A stretch of 64,000 nucleotides of DNA from an uncultured Collinsella sp. (GCA_905197665.1 CAJJZP010000005.1:62001-126000), one strand, 5' to 3'; counted from the first letter of the stretch, positions 24,777 through 32,558 are shown. Notes: generated by a model from the letters alone, not told the origin. Made by a program: numbers and translations.

Positions 24777-24832
24777 TTGATAATCAAGGGTTGATAATCA
24801 AGGGTTGATAATCAAGGGTTGATAATCAAGGC
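24777..24832. repeat. Four tandem 14-bp units each holding the palindrome TTGATAATCAA
   Basis: The unit TTGATAATCAAGGG repeats from 24777, 24791, 24805 and 24819 with no internal differences, except that the last unit ends in GGC. Each unit contains the perfect palindrome TTGAT-A-ATCAA. The array resembles iterons or a multimeric operator. Distance from any start codon is large. Confidence 0.85.
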
Positions 24833-24931
24833 GCGCTATACGGCTTGCCATATTTCACTATACTTTGCTGTACGTCGCTATACTTTGCTATAACTTGACA
24901 ATAATCGGCCCGTTACCATCCGGGATATAAC

Positions 24932-24961
24932 GGACCCCAAGCCAACGCTGGCTTGGGGTCC
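24932..24961 (-). terminator. Intrinsic terminator after the AlbA_2 gene
   Basis: GGACCCCAAGCCA and TGGCTTGGGGTCC pair perfectly over 13 bp around a four-base loop, 25 bases past the stop at 24986. The following T-run is short (GTTATAT on the minus strand). Confidence 0.75.
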
Positions 24962-24985
24962 GTCTTGTACCATGGCTCTTTTGGA

Positions 24986-26239
24986 CTATGAGCGCTCGTA
25001 TTTCGTGGCCCGCCCGGTTCCCTGCCTTACGATTGCATTCCGTTCAAGCAGAGATTCGAGTGCCGCCAACGTCCGCATGCGGCTCAGCCCCGTCTGTTTT
25101 TCAATCTCGCTTCGCGACATAATTCGCCCGCCCGACAAGGCATTGAGAACCTGGATCTCTTCCTCGGACCCTTCAAAGGCATCGGTAGCGGGCAATGTGA
25201 CGGCCACCATGCCGCCGCGAACATCAAAAATTGGTTGATTGATCGAATCGCGATAGGCACGTCTAATGCGCGCGATTCCCGTGCCAAATTTCTCGATGTA
25301 ATCCAGCTTTAAAAAGACCTCGGCGACAATTGGGTTTCTGAGCACGGATATCTGCCCATACAGGTATTGTTCCGTCGTCAAACCGGCAGGCAGTGATCCG
25401 GGCGAAGTCACAACAACACGATCGTCGTACAAGGCAATTTGAACATTCGCTCGAACGTCCCACGTCCGATGCACCAAAGCGTTTGCAACAGCTTCGCGGA
25501 ATGCCTCAAGAGAAATTCGATCGGTTTGGACGCGCTCCATCCCTTCGATACGCTCAAAACGGTAGTAGCGTGCAAACATAGCCACCGCCCTGTCCACCTG
25601 CTCAATTGCGGATACATTTGTCGCCGTCTCACGGTCCAAGATCACATCCTCGGTATCGCCAAAACGGACGCAGTCGATGCCCGGAAAATCATTCTTATCC
25701 GCCAAAATCGCCGCAGCGTTGGTATAGCCATCTTTGCCGAGCAAGCGAAGCGTGCGCATAATATCCGGCGTTAGCTCGGAAATGCCGAGATGTTCAACAC
25801 ACTTATGCTCGAGCGTGTGAAAACTCAAGTCCTGGCGAGCCGACGTGAGCGCGTCGAACGTTACGTTGCTGCCTTCGAGCGTCAGCCTGCCATACTCAAA
25901 CCGGTCGACCTCCACCGTTGCCGAATCGTTTCGCCTGTAGGCCTTTCCCTTGCTTCGATAGGGTTTGTCCTGGCCCTCATAAACCGTAAGGATTACGGTC
26001 CCGTGTTTCTCATCGCGCTCGAGCGTGTAACGGGGAGCGGGATCCAAGCTGTCATTAATCATGTTCTCGATGCGGAGACACTCTGCGACCGGATCTGCAA
26101 GGCCGACAGCCACGCCCTCGTCATCAACGCCAAACTCAATCTTGCCCGTCCCGTAGTTTGCATAGGCGCTCACCGTTTTAAGAAACGTCGGCGTAACGCT
26201 TTCCTCGTATTCGACTGTAGGGCTCTCTCTAACAACCAT
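24986..26239 (-). CDS. AlbA_2 (Schlafen-like) / HATPase_c_4 putative transcriptional regulator
   Basis: A 417-residue COG2865-type protein. The N-terminal AlbA_2 domain (about 1-110) contains VEYEESVTPTFLKTVSAYAN and GGKIEFGV-like GTGKIEFGVDDEG. The central part (about 240-340) is a GHKL-like domain with FREAVANALVHRTW, DDRVVVTSPGSLP and LRNPIVAEVFLKLDYIEKFGTGI. A C-terminal winged helix has SRSEIEKQTGLSRMRTLAALE. The start ATG 26239 fits a TATAAT at 26277-26282 and GAGAGGG upstream. A near-perfect 20-bp inverted repeat next to the -10 suggests autoregulation. The biological role of this family is poorly known. Confidence 0.78.
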   Translation of the reverse strand: MVVRESPTVEYEESVTPTFLKTVSAYANYGTGKIEFGVDDEGVAVGLADPVAECLRIENMINDSLDPAPRYTLERDEKHGTVILTVYEGQDKPYRSKGKAYRRNDSATVEVDRFEYGRLTLEGSNVTFDALTSARQDLSFHTLEHKCVEHLGISELTPDIMRTLRLLGKDGYTNAAAILADKNDFPGIDCVRFGDTEDVILDRETATNVSAIEQVDRAVAMFARYYRFERIEGMERVQTDRISLEAFREAVANALVHRTWDVRANVQIALYDDRVVVTSPGSLPAGLTTEQYLYGQISVLRNPIVAEVFLKLDYIEKFGTGIARIRRAYRDSINQPIFDVRGGMVAVTLPATDAFEGSEEEIQVLNALSGGRIMSRSEIEKQTGLSRMRTLAALESLLERNAIVRQGTGRATKYERS

Positions 26240-26276
26240 ATGCACAACCCTCTCGTTTCGTACCATTCATAAGCGT

Positions 26277-26282
26277 ATTATA
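26277..26282 (-). promoter_or_regulatory. -10 box of the AlbA_2 gene
   Basis: Perfect TATAAT on the minus strand, 38 bases upstream of ATG 26239. The -35 hexamer is weak. Confidence 0.5.
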
Positions 26283-26336
26283 AGACGAAAACCGTTTGCG
26301 TACTGATTTATCCAAGACGCAAATGGTTTTCGTCTT
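26282..26336. promoter_or_regulatory. 20-bp inverted repeat abutting the AlbA_2 promoter
   Basis: AAGACGAAAACCGTTTGCGT (26282-26301) pairs with 26317-26336 with a single mismatch, across a 15-base spacer. It covers the -12 to -66 region and would be a good repressor site. Confidence 0.55.
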
Positions 26337-26436
26337 TATTTGCGTACGGAATTAGGACGCATAATTTCGCTTTCGTATGGCTCAATACCGGACACAGACT
26401 GTTTTCGTCTGTCAATACGTCTGCAATCCAAACGAA

Positions 26437-26470
26437 AAGAGCCCCGAGCTCGTATGAACTCGGGGCTCTT
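26437..26470 (-). terminator. Intrinsic terminator downstream of the OYE-type gene
   Basis: AAGAGCCCCGAG pairs with CTCGGGGCTCTT; on the minus strand it ends in TTTTCG. It lies 137 bases past the stop at 26607. Confidence 0.75.
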
Positions 26471-26606
26471 TGTGCCGCACATCTATGAGAGGAGAAATTC
26501 GATGCGTACGGGCGCTATTCCATGAAGCCGCAATGGCGCGATGGGGCCAGATTTACATGCACCAAGTTGGTGCAAAGTAACCTGCCCCCACGCACCAAGG
26601 GGTTGA

Positions 26607-28556
26607 CTAGAGTTCGCAGGCAACCTTGTAGCCATCGCCGATGGCGTCGCGGATGTTGCCGCACTTCTGGGCATCGCCCAGCACGTGGGTGGCAACGCCG
26701 GCAGCGGTAAGGTCGTCGGCCAGCTTGGTGTTGGGACGATAGCCCATGGCAAGCACCAGCGTATCGGCATCGGCGATGGTGTGGACCTCGCCGTCCTTTT
26801 CGTAGCTGATGGCGTCCTCGGTGATTTCGGTCACCTTGGCCTCGGTCAGCACATGGACGCCCTTGGAGAGCATGCGCGTGATGAGCACCGCGCGACCGGC
26901 ACCGCCCTCGTTGGCGGCAAGCGTCTTGGTCATCTCGATAACGGTGACATCGCGATTGGCCGGCGAAAGGTCGTTGACCAACGGGGCCAGGTAATCGGCC
27001 GTCTCGCAGCCAACGGTGCCGCCGCCCACAATGACGATCTTCTTACCCGGGAAAGCCTTGCCACCCAGCAGGTCGTCAGCCGTCATAACCTGCTTAAAGC
27101 CCTGCATAAAGGCCGGGGCGATGGGCTCGGCGCCATAAGCCAGGACGACCTCGTAACCCGCGTAGTCGCGCTGAATGTCCTCGGCCGAGAGCTCGGTGCC
27201 AAAGACGCACGTGACGCCTGCCTCGGCCAGGCGACGGTACTGATACTTGATCACGCGGGTGAGCTCCTGCTTTGCCGGCGGAACGGCCGCGATGCGCATC
27301 TCGCCACCCGGCTCGTCCTGCTTGTCCACGAGCACCACGTTATGGCCGCGCTTGGCGGCAATGTAGGCTGCCTCCATGCCCGCAGGACCAGCGCCCACAA
27401 CCAGTACGTTCTTGGCCTCGGCGGCAGGCTCGTAGCCGGCCTCGTCGCGTTCCACGTCCGGGTTGACGGTGCAGGAGATGCGCTTGCCAAACATGATGCC
27501 GTTCAGGCAGCGCAGGCAACCGATGCAGGGACGGATATCATCGGCATTGCCGGCAGCGGCCTTGTTGCAGAACTCGGCATCGCACAGATTGGCGCGGCCC
27601 ATCATGCAGATGTCGGCAGCGCCGTCCTCGATCAGCTCCTCGGCAATCCATGCCTCATTGATGCGGCCGACCGTGGCGACGGGAATGTTCACATGCTTTT
27701 TGATCTCGCGCGAGCAGGCGGCGTGCGAGGCCTGCTGCGTACCGGCGGCGGGAATCGCGGAGCCGCGCTTGATGGTAGTGCCGCCCGACACGTGGATCAT
27801 GTCGACGCCAGCCTTCTCCAGGCGACGCGAGACGTAGATCATGTCGTTGAGGGTCAGACCGCCATCGGTGTACTCGTCGCCCGAGATACGGACGTCGATG
27901 ATGAAGTCCTTGCCGCAGCGCTCGCGAATCTCGGCGATGACCTCGAGCAAGAAGCGCATGCGGGCATCGAGCGAGCCACCGTACTCGTCGGTACGCTTGT
28001 TATAGAGCGGGGTCAAAAAGCCGCCGAGCATGCCGTGGGCGTGCGCCGCATGGACCTCGACGCCGTCGACACCGGCCTTCTGCATGCGCACGGCAGCGTC
28101 GCCAAACTGATGCGTGAGCTCGTGGATCTCATCGACCGTGATAGGGCGCGGCGCCTCGCGGGCATAGGACGGGCCCACAAAGGACGGAGCGATCAGGCGC
28201 GGCGTGCCCGGGATGTTAAAGGCCATGTAGGCGGGGTGGAAGAGCTGCGGCATGATCTTGCAGCCATACTCGTGGACGGCTGCGGCGAGCTTTTCCCAGC
28301 CGGGGATAAACGTGTCGTCGTAGCAGCACATATCGCCCGGCAGATAGGTATAGGTGGGCTCGACCGTCACGACCTCGGTGATGATGAGGCCCACGCCGCC
28401 CTTGGCGCGGGCACGGTAATGATCGACCAAGTCGTCGGTCACATAGCCGTGATCGGCCAGGTTGGTAGATACCGGCGGCATAAAGACGCGGTTCTTGACC
28501 TCGGTCGTACCGACCTTGATCGGGCTAAAGAGCATCGGATAGTCGGAGGACTCCAT
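26607..28556 (-). CDS. Old-yellow-enzyme family flavoprotein / NADH:flavin oxidoreductase with 4Fe-4S cluster
   Basis: A 649-residue enzyme of the 2,4-dienoyl-CoA reductase / BaiCD-BaiH type. An FMN-binding TIM barrel (about 1-340: FMPPVSTNLADHGYV, GVDGVEVHAAHAHGMLGGFLTP with the His-Ala-His active-site area, RFLLEVIAEIRERCG) is followed by a 4Fe-4S motif CIGCLRCLNGIMFGKRISC and a C-terminal FAD/NAD(P) domain with two dinucleotide folds (VLVVGAGPAGMEAA, KIVIVGGGTVGCETA). It should reduce an activated C=C bond with NAD(P)H in the cytosol. The natural substrate (enoate, steroid, bile acid, bilirubin or other) cannot be read from the sequence. Start ATG 28556 has AAAGGAA. Confidence 0.88.
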   Translation of the reverse strand: MESSDYPMLFSPIKVGTTEVKNRVFMPPVSTNLADHGYVTDDLVDHYRARAKGGVGLIITEVVTVEPTYTYLPGDMCCYDDTFIPGWEKLAAAVHEYGCKIMPQLFHPAYMAFNIPGTPRLIAPSFVGPSYAREAPRPITVDEIHELTHQFGDAAVRMQKAGVDGVEVHAAHAHGMLGGFLTPLYNKRTDEYGGSLDARMRFLLEVIAEIRERCGKDFIIDVRISGDEYTDGGLTLNDMIYVSRRLEKAGVDMIHVSGGTTIKRGSAIPAAGTQQASHAACSREIKKHVNIPVATVGRINEAWIAEELIEDGAADICMMGRANLCDAEFCNKAAAGNADDIRPCIGCLRCLNGIMFGKRISCTVNPDVERDEAGYEPAAEAKNVLVVGAGPAGMEAAYIAAKRGHNVVLVDKQDEPGGEMRIAAVPPAKQELTRVIKYQYRRLAEAGVTCVFGTELSAEDIQRDYAGYEVVLAYGAEPIAPAFMQGFKQVMTADDLLGGKAFPGKKIVIVGGGTVGCETADYLAPLVNDLSPANRDVTVIEMTKTLAANEGGAGRAVLITRMLSKGVHVLTEAKVTEITEDAISYEKDGEVHTIADADTLVLAMGYRPNTKLADDLTAAGVATHVLGDAQKCGNIRDAIGDGYKVACEL

Positions 28557-28658
28557 ACAGGGTTCCTTTCGTTTGAGCCGCTCGGCGGCAGTTGCTAACG
28601 TGCCTATCGTATCAGCAACTGCCGCATCCGCAATCATGCATGCCCAAACGCCGGTCGG

Positions 28659-28859
28659 CTAATGAATACCGCGGCCCAAGTCTTCGGCGATTTTGTCTAC
28701 GCCCTTAAGTGCGGCGCAGGTCTTTTTTTTGGAGCAATGTCCTGTGCAAACGCCACCTTGAGCGCAGTCGGCGCAGGTGCCCTTGCGATAAATGCGCACG
28801 CACACGGCGACAAACGCAATACCGATAATAGCCAGTACAACAATATCGATAGGTGCCAT
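28659..28859 (-). CDS. FeoB-associated Cys-rich membrane protein
   Basis: A 66-residue protein with one membrane segment (IDIVVLAIIGIAFVAVCVRIY) and a Cys-rich tail (CADCAQGGVCTGHCSKKKTC). This is the layout of the FeoB-associated Cys-rich family that often follows feoB. It starts at ATG 28859 behind GAGGAGG. A terminator after feoB separates the two, so it may have its own promoter. The exact role in iron uptake is unknown. Confidence 0.8.
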   Translation of the reverse strand: MAPIDIVVLAIIGIAFVAVCVRIYRKGTCADCAQGGVCTGHCSKKKTCAALKGVDKIAEDLGRGIH

Positions 28860-28909
28860 AGCAAGCCTCCTCTAGTTAACCATCACTTACTTTACCCCAT
28901 TCTCCACCT

Positions 28910-28960
28910 GCCAATAAGGGACAGGTATATTTTGGTCGGTTTTATCTGCGGAAACGCCAC
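28910..28960. repeat. 51-bp dispersed repeat, copy B
   Basis: Its reverse complement matches 4787-4837 at about 44 of 51 positions. It lies between feoB and the Cys-rich gene. Confidence 0.7.
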
Positions 28961-28972
28961 ATCTCCCTCACC

Positions 28973-29006
28973 AAAAAGCCCGAGTGTCGCTGGGACACCC
29001 GGGCTC
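28973..29006 (-). terminator. Intrinsic terminator after feoB
   Basis: On the minus strand AGCCCGGGTGTCC pairs with GACACTCGGGCT and is followed by TTTTTGG, 28 bases past the feoB stop. Confidence 0.85.
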
Positions 29007-29034
29007 GTGGAAAGGGGCTGATCCTTATTCGGAC

Positions 29035-31362
29035 TTAAGCGGAAACTGCAGCGGAAGCGGTGTTGGTCTCGTCCTCGTCGGTCCAAGCGTGCTTGGGCAT
29101 GGGACGGAAGATCTGGAAGAGCATCGCAACCAGCAGAACGATGGCTACAACCGTCCAAATACCAAACTGGCCAAGGACAAGCAGGTTGTAGAACTGGTTG
29201 ATGAACAGGCCGATCACCCAGGCAAAGGCGCACTCGTAGCCGATGGCAATCGCGGTCCACTTGCCGGAGTCCATCTGGTTGCGGATAGTGCCCATGGCGG
29301 CAAAGCACGGGGCGCACAGCAGGTTAAAGGCGCCAAAGGCAACGCAAGCGCCCATAGTCGGGAACATGCCGGCGAACGCGGTCCACAGGCTCGGGTCGGT
29401 CTCGCCAGCATCGGCGACGGAGAGCAGCGAGCCGGCGGTAGCGACGACATTCTCCTTAGCCACGAGGCCGGAGACAGTCAGCGCGGTGGCCTGCCAGGTG
29501 CTAAAGCCGAGCGGGGCGAAGATCCAAGCGACCAGGTTGCCCAGCATGGCGAGCACGGAGTAGTCCATAAACTCCTCAGGGATGCCGTCCATCGCAGGCA
29601 GGAAGCCGAAGGAACCGTTGTAGCTACCAAAGTTGGAGAGGAACCAAACCACGACGGTGGACGCGAAGATGACCGTGCCGGCCTTCTTGATAAAGGCCCA
29701 GCAGCGCTCCCATACATGCAGCGCCCAAGAGCGGATTGCCGGGAAGTGATAGGCGGGAAGCTCCATAACGAACGGCGTCGGGCGACCGGCGAAGAGCTTG
29801 GTCTTCTTGAGCATGAGGCCCGAGGCGATGACGGCAAAGACGCCCAAGAAGTAGAAGAGCGGGCTGATCCATGCGGCGGTGGTGGAAGAATCGCCGATGA
29901 TGGAACCCATGAGCAGAGCGATGATCGGCAGCTTGGCGCCACAGGGAATGAACGTGGTGGTCATGACCGTCATGCGGCGGTCCTTCTCGTTCTCGATGGT
30001 CTTGGTGGCCATGACGCCGGGGACGCCGCAGCCCGAGGACACGAGCATGGGGATGAAGGACTTACCGGACAGGCCAAAGCGGCGGAACACGCGGTCCATG
30101 ATGAAGGCGACGCGGGCCATGTAGCCGCAGTCCTCCAAGAAAGACAGCATCACGAACAGCAGGAACATCTGCGGCACAAAGCCGAAGATGGCGCCCAGAC
30201 CGCCGACGATACCGTCACAGACCAGCGAATCGACCAGGCCACCGTCCTCGGTGCCGCCCGCCACAAGGGCATCGTGCACCACGGTGGTAATACCCGGAAC
30301 ATAGGGGCCGTACTGTGCCGGGTCGACCGAGTCGGCGGCGTCACCCGCAGCCTCGACAGCTGCGTCGTAGGCGTCGCGGCCCTGGCCGAGCACATACCAA
30401 CCGTCGGTGCCAAAGAGCTGGTCGTTGGTGAAGTCGGTCACCGTGCCGCCCAAGGTAGAGACGGCAATGTAGTACACGCAGAACATGATGACCACAAAGA
30501 TCGGCAGGCCCAAGATACGGTTGGTAACCACACGGTCGATCTTCTCGGAGGTGCTCATCTTGGCCGGAGCCTTGGTGAGGCACTCGTCGATGATGTGGGC
30601 GATCACGCCGTAGCGCTCGCCGGTGATGATGGACTCGGCGTCGTCGTCGCAATCCTGCTCGCACTGGGCGACCAGCTGCTCGACGCGAGCGGCCTTCTCC
30701 TTAGTGAGGTTGATGAGCTTGCAGGCGTCCGCGTCGCGCTCGAACAGCTTGACGGCGTAGTAGCGACGCTTGTTGGCGGGAACGCTCGCCGGCAGATTGT
30801 TCTCGATGTGGTCCAGAACGTCCTCGATGGAGGAATCGAACTTGTGCTCCGGCACCTGGCCCTTGGAAGCAGCGGACTTCTTGACCTGCTCGAACAGCTC
30901 CGTGATGCCCTTGTTCTTAAGAGCCGAGATCATCATGACCGGGCAGCCGAGCTTCTTGGAGAGCTTGTCCGTGTCGATCTTATCGCCGTTCTTCTCGACC
31001 AAGTCGGCCATGTTGAGGGCGACGACCACGGGCAGGCCGGTCTCGATAACCTGAAGCGCCAGGTACAGGTTGCGCTCGAGGTTGGTGGCATCGACCACCT
31101 GGACGACGACATCGGGCTCGCCGCTCATGAGGTAGTCGCGCGAGCACTGCTCCTCGGGGCTGTAGGGGGAAAGCGAGTAGATGCCGGGGAGGTCCGTAAT
31201 CGTGACGTTCTTGTCGCTTAGGAGCTTGGCTTCCTTTTTCTCAACCGTGACGCCGGGCCAGTTGCCAACGTAGCCGTTGGCGCCGGTGATCAGGTTGAAA
31301 AGCGTGGTCTTGCCGCAGTTGGGGTTACCCGCCAGCGCGACATGGATCTGAGAATCCGCCAT
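29035..31362 (-). CDS. feoB: Ferrous iron transporter FeoB
   Basis: A 775-residue inner-membrane Fe(II) transporter with an N-terminal G domain. G1 is GNPNCGKTTLFN, the switch and G3 region is DLPGIYSLSPYSPEE, and G4 is NMADL. A helical regulatory region follows, then about eight to ten membrane segments containing the Gate motifs (SSGCGVPGVMATKTIENEKDRR and CGAKLPIIALLMGSI). A long extracytoplasmic loop between residues about 300 and 370 is rich in Asp, Gly and Ala. Start ATG 31362 behind GGAAGAAGG. It is downstream of two feoA genes; the 123-base gap contains a palindrome that may be an iron-dependent operator. Confidence 0.97.
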   Translation of the reverse strand: MADSQIHVALAGNPNCGKTTLFNLITGANGYVGNWPGVTVEKKEAKLLSDKNVTITDLPGIYSLSPYSPEEQCSRDYLMSGEPDVVVQVVDATNLERNLYLALQVIETGLPVVVALNMADLVEKNGDKIDTDKLSKKLGCPVMMISALKNKGITELFEQVKKSAASKGQVPEHKFDSSIEDVLDHIENNLPASVPANKRRYYAVKLFERDADACKLINLTKEKAARVEQLVAQCEQDCDDDAESIITGERYGVIAHIIDECLTKAPAKMSTSEKIDRVVTNRILGLPIFVVIMFCVYYIAVSTLGGTVTDFTNDQLFGTDGWYVLGQGRDAYDAAVEAAGDAADSVDPAQYGPYVPGITTVVHDALVAGGTEDGGLVDSLVCDGIVGGLGAIFGFVPQMFLLFVMLSFLEDCGYMARVAFIMDRVFRRFGLSGKSFIPMLVSSGCGVPGVMATKTIENEKDRRMTVMTTTFIPCGAKLPIIALLMGSIIGDSSTTAAWISPLFYFLGVFAVIASGLMLKKTKLFAGRPTPFVMELPAYHFPAIRSWALHVWERCWAFIKKAGTVIFASTVVVWFLSNFGSYNGSFGFLPAMDGIPEEFMDYSVLAMLGNLVAWIFAPLGFSTWQATALTVSGLVAKENVVATAGSLLSVADAGETDPSLWTAFAGMFPTMGACVAFGAFNLLCAPCFAAMGTIRNQMDSGKWTAIAIGYECAFAWVIGLFINQFYNLLVLGQFGIWTVVAIVLLVAMLFQIFRPMPKHAWTDEDETNTASAAVSA

Positions 31363-31430
31363 TCAATCCTTCTTCCTTGTGTGCCCGCGCTGCTTTCTCC
31401 GCGCAGGCTGGATAATGTGCTTCAAAGATG

Positions 31431-31466
31431 CTGCATTAAGTTAGAAAAACCTAACTTTATCTGCAG
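31431..31466. promoter_or_regulatory. Palindrome between feoA and feoB, possible DtxR/IdeR-type operator
   Basis: AAGTTAG-AAAAAC-CTAACTT (31438-31457) is a perfect 7-bp inverted repeat, framed by CTGCA and TGCAG. The TTAG/CTAA half sites resemble the DtxR/IdeR consensus TTAGGTTAGSCTAACCTAA. It would allow separate iron control of feoB. Confidence 0.45.
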
Positions 31467-31485
31467 AAATATGTGCCGCCGGCCC

Positions 31486-31707
31486 TTACTGGACCTCGAC
31501 GACGGCAGCCTCCTCCTTGCGGATGGAGAGCTCGTAGCCACGCACGTTGATCTCGACCGGATCTCCGAGCGGTGCAACCTTTACGACCTTGAACGAAGTG
31601 CCCTTGATGAGCCCCAGGTCCATAAGGTGGCGGCGAAGCGCACCCTCACCGTGAAGCTTGACGATGGTGGAGCTCTCGCCCACCTTAACGTCACCCAACG
31701 TCTTCAT
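31486..31707 (-). CDS. feoA: FeoA domain protein (proximal to feoB)
   Basis: A 73-residue cytosolic SH3-like protein: TLGDVKVGESSTIVKLHG, ALRRHLMDLGLIKGTSFKVVKVAPLGDPVEINVRGYELSIRKEEA. The LGLxxG and DPxxxxVRG features are those of FeoA, which works with FeoB in Fe(II) import. It is the second gene of feoA-feoA-feoB. Confidence 0.93.
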   Translation of the reverse strand: MKTLGDVKVGESSTIVKLHGEGALRRHLMDLGLIKGTSFKVVKVAPLGDPVEINVRGYELSIRKEEAAVVEVQ

Positions 31708-31745
31708 TTACTTGTCCCCCTTTCGGTTTTTTTAAATGCTGCGGA

Positions 31746-31988
31746 CTAACTGACGGTCATGATGTGCATGGCAACCTTGGAATCGATACCAAAGCGTGCG
31801 CCCAGCACCGTGACGATGATATTGGCGCCACTCGAGCTCACCACGTGGATCTCGCTGCCCTCGACAAAGCCGAGGTCCTTGAGGTGGTGCTTCATGTCCT
31901 CATTGCCCTTTACACGAGACACGCGCACGGTTTCGCCCGCCTTTACCATCGAAAGCGGCATAGCCGGCATCTGCGGTCCGCAAGACAT
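31746..31988 (-). CDS. feoA: FeoA domain protein (first gene of the feo operon)
   Basis: An 80-residue FeoA-like protein: MPLSMVKAGETVRVSRVKG, KHHLKDLGFVEGSEIHVVSS and VLGARFGIDSKVAMHI. It differs from the second FeoA and begins with MSCGPQMPAMP. Two FeoA proteins before FeoB is common in Firmicutes and Coriobacteria. Start ATG 31988 behind TTAGGAGCT. Confidence 0.92.
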   Translation of the reverse strand: MSCGPQMPAMPLSMVKAGETVRVSRVKGNEDMKHHLKDLGFVEGSEIHVVSSSGANIIVTVLGARFGIDSKVAMHIMTVS

Positions 31989-32031
31989 GAGTGAGCTCCT
32001 AACATCGGTTCGTCCTCAACATCGACATGGC

Positions 32032-32085
32032 AAAAGTTAGCCACGTCTATGTTCGCTTTAGTAAACTAGCACGTGGTTAACTTTT
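32032..32085. promoter_or_regulatory. Inverted repeat in the feo operon promoter region
   Basis: AAAAGTTAGCCACGT (32032-32046) pairs with ACGTGGTTAACTTTT (32071-32085) with one mismatch across 24 bases. It sits 44-97 bases upstream of the first feoA. GTTA half sites again recall DtxR-type boxes. A Fe-dependent repressor site is likely but unproven. Confidence 0.4.
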
Positions 32086-32138
32086 TTGGAAGGGTCCCCA
32101 TTCAGTTTTCGAAAAAGTTTCCTATACGAAACAAAAGA

Positions 32139-32170
32139 GGCACCGCAAAGACCATCTCTTTGCGGTGCCT
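32139..32170 (-). terminator. Intrinsic terminator after ptsH
   Basis: GGCACCGCAAAGA pairs with TCTTTGCGGTGCC over 13 bp; on the minus strand it is followed by TCTTTTGTTT. Confidence 0.88.
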
Positions 32171-32188
32171 TGTCATACCAATTTATGC

Positions 32189-32215
32189 AACAAAGGGGCC
32201 TGTCCCCTTGTCACA
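32189..32215. repeat. Dispersed hairpin, copy 4 (variant arms)
   Basis: ACAAAGGGG and CCCCTTGT flank CCTGT just past the ptsH stop. The loop matches the CACCACAAAGG hairpins at 3182 and 4752, but the arms differ. Confidence 0.5.
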
Positions 32216-32224
32216 TTGTTGAGG

Positions 32225-32473
32225 TTAGAGCGAGAGGTTTCTGATCGATGTGACGCAGGAGGCCTCATCCACGCCCGAAACGCGGAACACGATGTCTTCG
32301 CCACATTCGCCGTAGAGAGCCATGAGCCCCATCACATCGCGGCCGTCGGTATGGCGATCGCCGATGCTGACCGATACGTCGCTACGATGCTTGGCAATAA
32401 TGTCATAGAGCAGCGCAACCGGGCGGGCATGCAATCCCAACGGATCTTTAATCGTCTTTGTAAACTCGACCAT
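32225..32473 (-). CDS. ptsH: Phosphocarrier HPr with Asp at position 46
   Basis: An 82-residue HPr. The active-site His15 lies in the intact motif GLHARPV, so it can take phosphate from enzyme I and pass it to sugar-specific EIIA proteins. The regulatory Ser46, phosphorylated by HPr kinase in Firmicutes, is replaced: the usual KSIMGVMSL is RDVMGLMAL, with Asp exactly at 46. Asp may imitate phospho-Ser. Start ATG 32473 behind GGGAGGGG. It lies downstream of aspS, separated by a terminator, and stands alone without ptsI. Confidence 0.9.
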   Translation of the reverse strand: MVEFTKTIKDPLGLHARPVALLYDIIAKHRSDVSVSIGDRHTDGRDVMGLMALYGECGEDIVFRVSGVDEASCVTSIRNLSL

Positions 32474-32558
32474 GTCCCCTCCCGCGACATCGCACATTCG
32501 GCCGGCAAACCCAGCCACGTGGTAGTTATTGTACGTTACCGGCGCACCCCCGTCCCAC

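Larger units (their letters stand above)
24418..24985. other. Repeat-rich gene-free stretch
   Basis: No convincing gene. From left to right it holds a perfect 10-bp stem GACACGCCCC/GGGGCGTGTC (24476-24515), a 149-bp unit with long terminal inverted repeats (24557-24705), four tandem 14-bp palindromic units (24777-24832), two copies of a GCTATACTTTGCT-like motif (about 24855-24893) and a strong terminator (24932-24961). Confidence 0.7.
26240..26606. other. Regulatory gap upstream of the AlbA_2 gene
   Basis: No convincing gene. It holds the AlbA_2 promoter (26277-26282), a 20-bp inverted repeat (26282-26336) and a terminator (26437-26470). On the plus strand GAGAGGAG precedes a seven-codon reading frame (26502-26525), probably meaningless. 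Confidence 0.6.

Noticed and set aside
24578..24787. 69-codon frame inside the 149-bp element
   Set aside because: It spans the inverted repeats and ends in the tandem array, has no ribosome site and looks non-coding.
24777..24832. Possible CRISPR array
   Set aside because: Units are 14 bp with no spacers of 25-40 bp, and no cas genes are present.
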